DNA of 64,000 nt from Isoperla grammatica (lineage: Eukaryota; Arthropoda; Insecta; Plecoptera; Perlodidae), in contig OX246749.1 of the NCBI GenBank assembly GCA_945910005.1, forward strand, positions 22,960,197 to 23,024,196, in the 5' to 3' direction. Each line of letters starts with the position of its first letter. Position 1 is the stretch's first letter. The position numbers and the translations under genes are program-made. Positions 1-9,913 of the stretch are shown piece after piece. The notes under the pieces were generated by a model. That model was not told the origin of the DNA and did not search any database. It saw only the letters and a list, made by a program, of their open reading frames with translations.

Positions 1-94
1 TCGCTTGTGAAGGTGACTGTACGTGATAAACCCTGCGCTAAGTCAGTGACATGAGAGCAACTACATGCAACATATGAAGACAACGCATGTTTCC
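1..94 (+). repeat. Reference monomer of the satellite
   Basis: First full monomer of the window, used here for numbering. It differs from the commonest form by G instead of T at position 23. It contains a 6-bp inverted repeat, ACATGC at 63-68 and GCATGT at 85-90 with a 16-nt spacer that includes the palindrome CATATG. A near-palindrome, GTCA-G-TGAC, lies at 42-50. An internal imperfect direct repeat compares 51-67 (beginning ATGAGAGCAAC) with 74-89 (beginning ATGAAGACAAC), spaced by 23 nt. The repeat phase is arbitrary. Confidence 0.95.
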
Positions 95-1330
95 TCGCTT
101 GTGACGGTGACTGTACTTGATAAACCCTGCGCTAAGTCAGTGACATGAGAGCAACTACATGCAACATATGAAGACAACGCATGTTTCCTACTTGTGACGG
201 TGACTGTACGTGATAAACCCTGCGCTAAGTCAGTGACATGAGAGCAACTACATGCAACATATGAAGACAACGTTTGTTTCCTCGCTTGTGAAGGTGACTG
301 TACTTGATAAACCCTGCGCTAAGTCAGTGACATAAAAGCAACTACATGCAACATATGAAGACAACGCATGTTTTCTCGCTTGTGAAGGTGACTGTACTTG
401 ATAAACCCTGCGCTAAGTCAGTGACATGAGAGCAACTACATGCAACATATGAAGACAACGCATGTATCCTCGCTTGTGACGGTGACTGTACTTGATAAAC
501 CCTGCACTAAGTCAGTGACATGAGAGCAACAACATGCAACTAATGAAGACAACGCATGTTTCTTCGCTTGTGAAGGTGACTGTACTTGATAAACCCTGCG
601 CTAAGTCATGACATGAGAGCAACTACATGCAACATAAAAAGACAACGCATGTTTCCTCGCTTGTGAAGGTGACTGTACTTGATAAACCCTGCGCTAAGTC
701 AGTGACATGAAAGCCACTTCATGCAACATATTAGGACAACGCATGTTTCCTCGCATGTGAAGGTGACTGTACTTGATAAACCCTGCACTAAGTCAGTGAC
801 ATAAGAGCAACTAAATGCAACATATGAAGACAACGCATGTTTCCTCGCTTGTGACGGTGACTGTACTTGATAAACCCTGCGCTAAGTCAGTGACATGAGA
901 GCAACTACATGCAACATATGAAGACAACGCATGTTTCCTCGCTTGTGAAGGTGACTGTACTTGATAAACCCTGCGCTTAGTCAGTGACATGAAAGCCACT
1001 TCTTGAACATATTAGGACAACGCATGTTTCCTCGCTTGTGAAGGTGACTGTACTTGATAAACCCTGCGCTAAGTCAGTGACATGAGAGCAACTACATGCA
1101 ACATATGAAGACAACGCATGTTTCCTCGATTGTGAAGGTGACTGTACTTGATCAACCCTGCGCTTAGTCAGTGACATGAGAGCAACTACATGCAACATAT
1201 GAAGACAACGCATGTTTCCTCGCTTGTGACGGTGACTGTACTTGATAAACCCTGCGCTAAGTCAGTGACATGAGAGCAACTACATGCAACATATTAGGAC
1301 AACGCATGTTTCCTCGCTGGGAAGGTGACT

Positions 1331-1340
1331 GTACCTGCGC
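1331..1340 (+). repeat. Diagnostic monomer with 10-nt internal deletion
   Basis: The usual path from GTAC to CTGCGC is shortened by 10 nt, giving GTACCTGCGC, immediately after a GCTGGGAAGG variant. The same double variant occurs eight times in the window, at 1331, 16336, 23362, 34988, 38915, 49512, 55038 and 60472. A compound deletion like this is unlikely to recur, so these sites mark copies related by descent and serve as an HOR landmark. Confidence 0.9.
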
Positions 1341-1555
1341 TAAGTCAGTGACATGAGAGCAACAACATGCAACATATGAAGACAACGCATGTTTCCTCGC
1401 TTGTGACGGTGACTGTACTTGATAAACCCTGCGCTATGTCAGTGACATGAGAGCAACTACATGCAACATATGAGGACAGCGCATGTTTCTGCGCTTGTAA
1501 CGGTGACTGTACTTGATAAACCCTGCGTTTAGTCAGTGACATGAGAGCAACTACA

Positions 1556-2690
1556 TGCAACATATAAAGACAACGCATGTTTCCTCGCTTGTGAAGGTGA
1601 CTGTACTTGATAAACCCTGCACTAAGTCAGTGACATGAGAGCAACTACATGCAACATATGAAGACAACGCATGTTTCCTCGCTTGTGACGGTGACTGTAC
1701 TTGATAAACCCTGCGCTAAGTCAGTGACATGAGAGCAACTACATGCAACATATGAAGACAACGCATGTTTCCTCGCTTGTGAAGGTGACTGTACATGATA
1801 AACCCTGCGCTAAGTCAGTAACATGAGAGCAACTACATGCAACATATGAAGACAACGCATGTTTCCTCGCTTGTGAAGGTGACTGTACTTGATAAACCCT
1901 GCGCTAAGTCAGTGACATGAGAGCAACTACATGCAACATATGAGGACAACGCATGTTTCCTCGCTTGTGAAGGTAACTGTACTTGATAAACCCTGCGCTA
2001 AGTCTGTGAAATGAGAGCCACTTCATGCAACATATGAAGACAACGCATGTTTCCTCGCTTGTGAAGGTGACTGTACTCGATAAACCCTGCGCTAAGTCAG
2101 TGACATGAGAGCAACTACATGCAACATATGAAGACAACGCATGTTTCCTCGCTTGTGAAGGTGACTGTACTTGATAAACCCTGCGCTAAGTCTGTGAAAT
2201 GAGAGCAACTTCATGCAACATATGAAGACAACGCATGTTTCCTCGCTTGTGAAGGTGAGTGTACTCGATAAACCCTGCGCTAAGTCAGTGACATGAGAGC
2301 AACTACATGCAACATATGAAGACAACGCATGTTTCCTCGCTTGTGACGGTGACTGTTCTTGATAAACCCTGCGCTAAGTCAGTGACATGAGAGCAACTAC
2401 ATGCAACATATTAGGACAACGCATGTTCCCTCGCTGGGAAGGTAACTGTACTTGATAAACCCTGCGCTAAGTCAGTGACATGAGAGCAACTACATGCAAC
2501 ATATGAAGACAACGCATGTTTCCTCGCTTGTGACGGTGACTGTACTTGATAAACCCTGCGCTATGTCAGTGACATGAGAGCAACTACATGCAACATATGA
2601 GGACAACGCATGTTTCTTCGCTTGTTACGGTGACTGTACTTGATAAACCCTGCGTTTAGTCAGTGACATGAGAGCAACTACAAGCAACAT
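1556..2690 (+). repeat. Satellite segment related to 8.46-9.41 kb
   Basis: Monomers here follow the order seen upstream of the first insert: TGCACTAAG, then TACATGATAA, then CAGTAACATG, then the GTCTGTGAAATG dimer, then the CCCTCGCTGGGAAGG form, then TGCGTTTAG. The offset to 8.8 kb is 6903 at the start and 6714 at the end. The difference of 189 is one extra dimer (see 1973-2348) plus a 1-nt indel. The segment interrupts collinearity with the 16.5- and 23.5-kb copies, so it is a block exchanged or inserted between repeat units. Confidence 0.75.
1973..2348 (+). repeat. Local tandem duplication of a two-monomer unit
   Basis: A 188-bp dimer marked by GTCTGTGAAATG followed by TACTCGATAA occurs twice in a row. 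The AGTCTGTGAA markers start at 2001 and 2189. The equivalent place near 8.8-9.1 kb has a single dimer. The two copies have already diverged slightly: the first has GAGAGCCACTTC and the second GAGAGCAACTTC, and the second has GTGAGTGTAC. Exact edges cannot be fixed within a repeat. Confidence 0.75.
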
Positions 2691-5600
2691 ATGAAGACAA
2701 CTCATGTTTCCTCGCTTGTGAAGGTGACTGTACTTGATAAACCCTGCGCTAAGTCAGTGACATGAAAGCCACTTCTTGAACATATTAGGACAACGCATGT
2801 TTCCTCGCTTGTGAAGGTGACTGTACTTGATAAACCCTGCGCTAAGTCAGTGACATGAGAGCAACTACATGCAACAAATGAAGACAACGCATGTTTCCTA
2901 CTTGTGACGGTGACTGTACGTGATAAACCCTGCGCTAAGTCAGTGACATGAGAGCAACTACATGCAACATATGAAGACAACGCATGTTACCTCGCTTGTG
3001 AAGGTGACTGTACTTGATAAACCCTGCGCTAAGTCAGTGACATAAGAGCAACTACATGCAACATATGAAGACAACGCATGTTTCCTCGCTTGTGAAGGTG
3101 ACTGTACTTGATAAACCCTGCGCTAAGTCAGTAACATGAGAGCAACTACATGCAACATATGATCACAACGCATGTTTTCTCGCTTGTGAAGGTGACTGTA
3201 CTTGATAAACCCTGCGCTAAGTCAGTGACATGAGAGGAACTACATGCAACATATGAAGACAACGCATGTTTCCTCGCTTGTGACGGTGACTGTACGTGAT
3301 AAACCCTGCGCTAAGTCAGTGACATGAGAGCAACTACATGCAACATATGAAGACAACGCATGTTTCCTCGCTTGTGAAGGTGACTGTACTTGATAAACCC
3401 TGCGCTAAGTCAGTGACATGAGAGAGACTACATGCAACATATGAAGACAACGCATGTTTCCTCGCTTGTGAAAGTGACTGTACTTGATAAACCCTGCGCT
3501 AAACAGTGACATGAGAGCAACTACATGCAACATATGAAGACAACGCATGTTTCCTCGCTTGTGACGGTGACTGTACTAGATAAACCCTGCGCTAAGTCAG
3601 TGACATGAGAGCAACTACATGCAACATATGAAGACAACGCATGTTTCCTCGATTGTGAAGGTGACTGTACTTGATAAACCCTGCGCTAAGTCAGTGACAT
3701 GAGAGCAACTACATGCAACATATGAAGACAACGCATCATTCCTCGCTTGTGACGGTGACTGTACGTGATAAACCCTGCGCTAAGTCAGTGACATGAGAGC
3801 AACTACATGCAACATATGAAGACAACGCATGTTTCCTCGCTTGTGACGGTGACTGTACTTGATAAACCCTGCGCTAAGTCAGTGACATGAGAGCAACTAC
3901 ATGCAACATATGAAGACAACGCATGTTTCCTACTTGTGACGGTGACTGTACGTGATAAACCCTGCATTAAGTCAGTGTTATGAGAGCAACTACATGCAAC
4001 ATATGAAGACAACGCATGTTTCCTCGCTTGTGCAGGTGACTGTACTTGATAAACCCTGCGCTAAGTCAGTGACATGAGAGCAACTACATGCAACATATGA
4101 AGACAACGAATGTTTCCTCGCTTGTGAAAGTGACTGTACTTGATAAACCCATCGCTAAGTCAGTGACATGAGAGCAACTACATGCAACATATGAAGACAA
4201 CGCATTTTTCTACGCTTGTGACAGTGACTGTACTTGATAAACCCTGCGCTAAGTCAGTGACATGAGAGCAACTACATGCAACATATGAAGACAACGCATG
4301 TTTCCTCGCTTGTGAAGGTGACTGTACTTGATAAACCCTGCGCTAAGTCAGTGACATGAGAGCAACTACATGCAACATATAAAGACAAAGCATGTTTCCT
4401 CGCTTGTGACGGTGACTGTACGTGATAAACCCTGCGCTAAGTCAGTGACATGAGAGCAACTACATGCAACATATGAAGACAACGCATGTTTCCTCGCTTG
4501 TGACGGTGACTGTACTTGATAACCCCTGCGCTAAGTTAGTGACATGAGAGCAACTACATGCAACATATGAAGACAACGCATGTTTCCTACTTGTGACGGT
4601 GACTGTACGTGATTAACCCTGCGCTTAGTCAGTGACATGAGAGCAACTACTTGCAACATATGAAGACAACGCATGTTTCCTCGCTTGTGAAGGTGACTGT
4701 ACTTGAAAAACCCTGCGCTAAGTCAGTGACATGAGAGCAACTACATGCAACATATGAAGACAACGCATGTTTCCTCGCTTGTGAAGGTGACTGTACTTGA
4801 TAAACCCTGCACTAAGTCAGTGACATGAGAGCAACTACATGCAACATATGAAGACAACGCATGTTTCCTCGCTTGTGACGGTGACTGTACTTGATAAACC
4901 CTGCGCTAAGTCAGTGACATGAGAGCAACTACATGCAACATATGAAGACAACGCATGTTTTCTCGCTTGTGAAGGTGACTGTACTTGATAAACCCTGCGC
5001 TGAGCAACTGTATGCAAAATATGAAGACAACGCATGTATCCTCGCTTGTGACGGTGACTGTACTTGATAAACCCTGCGCTAAGTCAGTGACATGAGAGCA
5101 ACTACATGAGACTAATGAAGACAACGCACTTTTCTTCGCTTGTGAAGGTGACTGTACTAGATAAACCCTGCGCTAAGTCATGACAGAAGAGCAACTACAT
5201 GCAACATATGAAGACAACGCATGTTTCCTCGCTTGTGACGGTGACTGTACTTGATAAACCCTTCGCTAAGTCAGTGACATGAGAGTAACTACATGCAACA
5301 TATGAAGACAACGCATGTTTCCTCGCTTGTGAAGGTGACTGTACTTGATAAACCCTGCACTAAGTCAGTGACATAAAAGCAACTACATGCAACATATGAA
5401 GACAACGCATGTTTCCTCGCTTGTGATGGTGACTGTACTTGATAAACCCTGCGCTAAGTCAGTGACATGAGAGCAACTACATGCAACATATGAAGACAAC
5501 GCATGTTTTCTCGCTTGTAAAGGTGACTGTACTTGATAAACCCTGCGCTAAGTCAGTAACATGAGAGCAACTACATGCAACATATGAAGACAACGCATGT

Positions 5601-7412
5601 TTCCTCGCTTGTGATGGTGACTGTACTTGATAAACCCTGCTCTAAGTCAGTGACATGAGAGCAACTACATGCAACATATGAGGACAACGCATGTTTCCTC
5701 GCTTGTGAAGGTGACTGTACTTGATAAACTCTGCGCTAAGTCTGTAAATTGAGAGCAACTTCATGCAACATATGATGACAACGCATGTTTCCTCGCTTGT
5801 TACGGTGACTGTACTTGATAAACCCTGCGCTAAGTCAGTGACATGAGAGCAACTACATGCAACATATGAAGACAACGCATGTTTCCTCGCTTGTGACGGT
5901 TACTGTACTTGATAAACCCTGCGCTAAGTCAGTGACATGAGAGCAACTACATGCAACATATTAGGACAACGCATGTTCCCTCGCTGGGAAGGTGACTGTA
6001 CTTGATAAACCCTGCGCTAAGTCAGTGACATGAGAGCAACTACATGCAACATATGAAGACAACATATGTTTCCTCGCTTGTGACGGTGACTGTACTTGAT
6101 AAACCCTGCGCTATGTCAGTGACATGAGAGCAACTACATGCAACATATGAGGACAACGCATGTTTCCTCGCTTGTGAAGGTTACTGTACTTATTAAACCC
6201 TGCGCTAAGTCAGTGACATGAAAGCAACTTCTTGAACATATTAGGACAACGCATGTTTCCTCGCTTGTGAAGGTGACTGTACTTGATAAACCCTGCGCTA
6301 AGTCAGTGACATGAGAGCAACTACATGCAACATATGAAGACAACGCATGTTTCCTCGCTTGTGACGGTGACTGTACTTGATAAACCCTGCGCTAAGTTAG
6401 TGACATGAGAGCAACTACATGCAACATATGAGGACAACGCATGTTTCCTCGCTTGTGACGGTGACTGTACTTGATAAACTCTGCGTTAAGTCAGTGCCAT
6501 GAGAGCAACTTCATGCATTATATGAAGACAACGCATGTTTCCTCGCTTGTTACGGTGACTGTACTTGATAAACCCAGCGCTAAGTCAAAGACATGAGAGC
6601 AACTACATGCAACATATGAGGACAACACATGTTTCCTCGCTTGTGACGGTGACTGTACTAGATAAACCCTGCGCTAAGTCATGACATAAGAGCAACTACA
6701 TGCAACATATGAAGACAACGCATGTTTCCTCGCTTGTGAAGGTGACTGTACTTGATAAACCCTGCGGTAAGTCAGTGACATGAGAGCAACTACATGCAAC
6801 ATATGAAGACAACGCCTGTTTCCTCGCTTGTGACGGTGACTGTACTTGATAAACCCTGCGCTAAGTCAGTGACATGAGAGCAACTACATGCAACATATGA
6901 AGACAACGCATGTTTCCTCGCTTGTGAAGGTGACTGTACATGATAAACCCTGCGCTAAGTCAGTAACATGAGAGCAACTACATGCAACATATGAAGACAA
7001 CGCATGTTTCCTCGCTTGTGAAGGTGACTGTACTTGATAAACCCTGCGCTAAGTCAGTGACATGAGAGCAACTACATGCAACATATGAGGACAACGCATG
7101 TTTCCTTGCTTGTGAAGGTAACTGTACTTGATAAACCCTGCGCTAAGTCTGTGAAATGAGAGCAACTTCATGCAACATATGAAGACAACGCATGTTTCCT
7201 CGCTTGTGAAGGTGACTGTACTCGATAAACCCTGCGCTAAGTCAGTGACATGAGAGCAACTACATGCAACATATGAAGACAACGCATGTTTCCTCGCTTG
7301 TGACGGTGACTGTACTTGATAAACCCTGCGCTAAGTCAGTGACATGAGAGCAACTACATGCAACATATTAGGACAACGCATGTTCCCTCGCTGGGAAGGT
7401 GACTGTACTTGA
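2691..7412 (+). repeat. Satellite, rearranged relative of 16.6-20.5 kb
   Basis: No gene is visible. Monomer order is close to that of the 15-22 kb unit with local gains and losses. The TGCATTAAG monomer near 3965 parallels 18125, and the CCCATCGC monomer near 4150 parallels 18308. The region 5642-6343 is collinear with 19442-20143 at a constant offset of 13800. A monomer at about 4999-5002 has lost about 15 nt, giving GCGCTGAGCAACTG. The block CTACATGAGACTAATGAAG near 5100 recurs near 29400 and 41020. This copy carries more private substitutions than the later copies. Confidence 0.8.
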
Positions 7413-7979
7413 TAGACCCTGCGCTAAGTCAGTGACATGAGAGCAGCTACATGCAACATATGAAGACAACGCATGTTTCCTCGCTTGTGACGGTGACTGT
7501 ACTTGATAAACCCTGCGCTATGTCAGTGACATGAGAGCACTACATGCAACATATGAGGACAACGCATGTTTCCTCGCTTGTGACGGTGACTGTACTTGAT
7601 AAACCCTGCGCTATGTCAGTGACATGAGAGCAACTACATGCAACATATGAGGACAACGCATGTTTCCTCGCTTGTGAAGGTTACTGTACTTGATAAACCC
7701 TGCGCTAAGTCAGTGACATGAAAGCAACTTCTTGAACATATTAGGACAACGCATGTTTCCTCGCTTGTGAAGGTGACTGTACTTGATAAACCCTGCGCTA
7801 AGTCAGTGACATGAGAGCAACTACATGCAACATATGAAGACAACGCATGTTTCCTCGCTTGTGACGGTGACTGTACTTGATAAACCCTGCGCTAAGTTAG
7901 TGACATAAGAGCAACTACATGCAACATATGAGGACAACGCATGTTTCCTCGCTTGTGACGGTGACTGTACTTGATAAAC

Positions 7980-8019
7980 TCTGCGTTAAGTCAGTGCCAT
8001 GAGAGCAATGTATGTTTCC
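7980..8019 (+). repeat. Truncated monomer with 23-nt internal deletion
   Basis: The monomer reads GAGAGCAATGTATGTTTCC, so it passes from consensus position about 60 to about 84 with 23 nt missing. That equals the spacing of the internal subrepeat (51-67 and 74-89). The fused CAA is the residue group shared by both subrepeat copies. The same monomer appears in the duplicated copy at 11180-11219. I infer that slippage or recombination between subrepeats caused the loss. Confidence 0.85.
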
Positions 8020-9603
8020 TCGCTTGTGACGGTGACTGTACTTGATAAACCCTGCGCTATGTCAGTGACATGAGAGCAACTACATGCAACATATGAGGAC
8101 AACGCATGTTTCCTCGCTTGTGAAGGTTACTGTACTTGATAAACCCTGCGCTAAGTCAGTGACATGAAAGCAACTTCTTGAACATATTAGGACAACGCAT
8201 GTTTCCTCGCTTGTGAAGGTGACTGTACTTGATAAACCCTGCGCTAAGTCAGTGACATGAGAGCAACTACATGCAACATATGAAGACAACGCATGTTTCC
8301 TCGCTTGTGACGGTGACTGTACTTGATAAACCCTGCGCTAAGTCATGACATAAGAGCAACTACATGCAACATATGAAGACAACGCATGTTTCCTCGCTTG
8401 TGAAGGTGACTGTACTTGATAAACCCTGCGGTAAGTCATTTACATGAGAGCAACTACATGCAACATATAAAGACAACGCATGTTTCCTCGCTTGTGAAGG
8501 TGACTGTACTTGATAAACCCTGCACTAAGTCAGTGACATGAGAGCAACTACATGCAACATATGAAGACAACGCATGTTTCCTCGCTTGTGACGGTGACTG
8601 TACTTGATAAACCCTGCGCTAAGTCAGTGACATGAGAGCAACTACATGCAACATATGAAGACAACGCATGTTTCCTCGCTTGTGAAGGTGACTGTACATG
8701 ATAAACCCTGCGCTAAGTCAGTAACATGAGAGCAACTACATGCAACATATGAAGACAACGCATGTTTCCTCGCTTGTGAAGGTGACTGTACTTGATAAAC
8801 CCTGCGCTAAGTCAGTGACATGAGAGCAACTACATGCAACATATGAGGACAACGCATGTTTCCTCGCTTGTGAAGGTAACTGTACTTGATAAACCCTGCG
8901 CTAAGTCTGTGAAATGAGAGCCACTTCATGCAACATATGAAGACAACGCATGTTTCCTCGCTTGTGAAGGTGACTGTACTCGATAAACCCTGCGCTAAGT
9001 CAGTGACATGAGAGCAACTACATGCAACATATGAAGACAACGCATGTTTCCTCGCTTGTGACGGTGACTGTACTTGATAAACCCTGCGCTAAGTCAGTGA
9101 CATGAGAGCAACTACATGCAACATATTAGGACAACGCATGTTCCCTCGCTGGGAAGGTGACTGTACTTGATAAACCCTGCGCTAAGTCAGTGACATGAGA
9201 GCAGCTACATGCAACATATGAAGACAACGCATGTTTCCTCGCTTGTGACGGTGACTGTACTTGATAAACCCTGCGCTATGTCAGTGACATGAGAGCAACT
9301 ACATGCAACATATGAGGACAACGCATGTTTCCTCGCTTGTTACGGTGACTGTACTTGATAAACCCTGCGTTTAGTCAGTGACATGAGAGCAACTACAAGC
9401 AACATATGAAGACAACTCATGTTTCCTCGCTTGTGAAGGTGACTGTACTTGATAAACCCTGCGCTAAGTCAGTGACATGAAAGCCACTTCTTGAACATAT
9501 TAGTTTTAAATATCTGGAACTAAATATGTGTATCTAATGCTCCTGTAAGCATGCCACTCTAAAATCTAAACCTGTTCATAACCTACCAATATTTACTATG
9601 TTT

Positions 9604-9624
9604 CCATTTAACACTTATAAATGG
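9604..9624 (+). other. Potential hairpin inside the insert
   Basis: A perfect 7-bp inverted repeat, CCATTTA and TAAATGG, flanks a 7-nt loop. It is followed directly by two GTTAAC palindromes. The second insert copy keeps it at 12802-12822. A shorter possible stem, ATGCT with AGCAT, lies at 9537-9552. In AT-rich DNA such short stems may be fortuitous. Confidence 0.5.
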
Positions 9625-9802
9625 TTAACCGTTAACTTTAGTTAGTTATTAATAATTATTTTTAAGATTAGTTATAGTTTGCTGTACGTTAATCTATTTT
9701 ACGACAGAAATGACTATAGTAATATGTATACGTTAAAATTTTTGATGTGCTACCCAATTACCATTATTGTTCATGTATTGTTTATATTCATAATAAGAAA
9801 AA

Positions 9803-9840
9803 GTATGCTCCGCCTCATGTGTTATCTTATTGGAGCATAC
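9803..9840 (+). other. Potential stem-loop near the 3' end of the insert
   Basis: A perfect 9-bp inverted repeat, GTATGCTCC at 9803-9811 and GGAGCATAC at 9832-9840, flanks a 20-nt loop. It is the most GC-rich part of the insert and ends 55 nt before the poly(A) run. 3'-end stem-loops are known in the tails of several non-LTR retrotransposons, where reverse transcriptase recognises them. A role of that kind is inference here. Confidence 0.6.
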
Positions 9841-9881
9841 AAATTTCATAATGTATCATCCATGTATACACAAATGGGAAA

Positions 9882-9911
9882 AATAAATAAAAACTAAAAA
9901 AAAAAAAAAAA
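9882..9911 (+). other. AATAAA motifs and 16-nt poly(A) tail of insert copy 1
   Basis: Overlapping AATAAA hexamers at 9882-9887 and 9886-9891 precede A16 at 9896-9911. The spacing from signal to tail is only 4-8 nt, shorter than the usual 10-30 nt. The hexamers may therefore be part of an A-rich tail rather than a working polyadenylation signal. Confidence 0.6.
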
Positions 9912-9913
9912 CG

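Larger units (their letters stand above)
1..1555 (+). repeat. Partial copy of the 7-kb unit (third relative)
   Basis: This stretch is collinear with 15006-16560 (offset 15005) and 22032-23586 (offset 22031) without net indels. It shares the monomers with TCATGACAT, the CATAAAAAGAC form, the AAGCCACTTC monomers and the 10-nt-deleted monomer at 1331. Its first monomer combines GTGAAGG with TACGTGAT, the combination that marks the duplication junction at about 22040-22053. By that character it matches the 22-kb copy rather than the 15-kb one. Collinearity stops near 1555, where the usual ACAAGCAACATATG monomer is replaced. Confidence 0.85.
1..9503 (+). repeat. 94-bp satellite array, block 1
   Basis: Head-to-tail tandem repeat with a 94-bp monomer, about 100 copies here, with no other sequence between copies. 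Landmarks of the monomer, numbered from TCGCTTGTGA, are GGTGACTGTAC at 12-22, AAACCCTGCGC at 28-38, GTCAGTGAC at 42-50, ACATGC at 63-68, CATATG at 71-76 and GCATGT at 85-90. The consensus has about 45% G+C by my count. Variation is concentrated at a few sites (A or C at 11; T, G or A at 23; G or A at 37) plus small indels shared between distant monomers. The block ends where the poly(A)-tailed insert begins. It holds no gene that I can support. Confidence 0.98.
9504..9913 (+). mobile_element. Poly(A)-tailed AT-rich insertion, copy 1 (retrotransposed sequence, family unknown)
   Basis: An abrupt 410-bp non-satellite, AT-rich segment starts TTTTAAATATCTGG and ends in 16 A residues (9896-9911), preceded by two overlapping AATAAA motifs (9882-9887, 9886-9891). 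The left flank is a normal satellite monomer ending CATATTAG and the right flank resumes at AACGCATG. Empty sites with the same flanks lie at 2788/2789 and 31854/31855. No target-site duplication of 4 bp or more is visible. The right junction CGAAACGC could be satellite GACAACGC with one C lost, so the 3' edge is 9912 or 9913. There are no terminal inverted repeats. A 72-codon frame from a TTG at 9679 has no recognisable domain. The poly(A) end suggests target-primed reverse transcription of a transcript: a 5'-truncated non-LTR element, a SINE-like element or a processed RNA copy. The family is not identifiable by eye. Confidence 0.8.

Noticed and set aside
1..94. CENP-B box, tRNA-type promoter boxes or other named protein-binding motif in the monomer
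   Set aside because: I scanned by eye for the CENP-B core pattern and for an internal B box and found no convincing match. CATATG alone is too short to count.
9679..9897. 72-codon forward frame inside the insert (and at 12877-13095)
   Set aside because: It starts at TTG, is rich in residues expected from AT-rich DNA, and runs into the A-rich tail. The two inserts are recent duplicates, so their agreement is not evidence of coding.
9504..9913. MITE or other DNA transposon
   Set aside because: The ends are TTTTAAAT and poly(A), with no terminal inverted repeats and no flanking target duplication.
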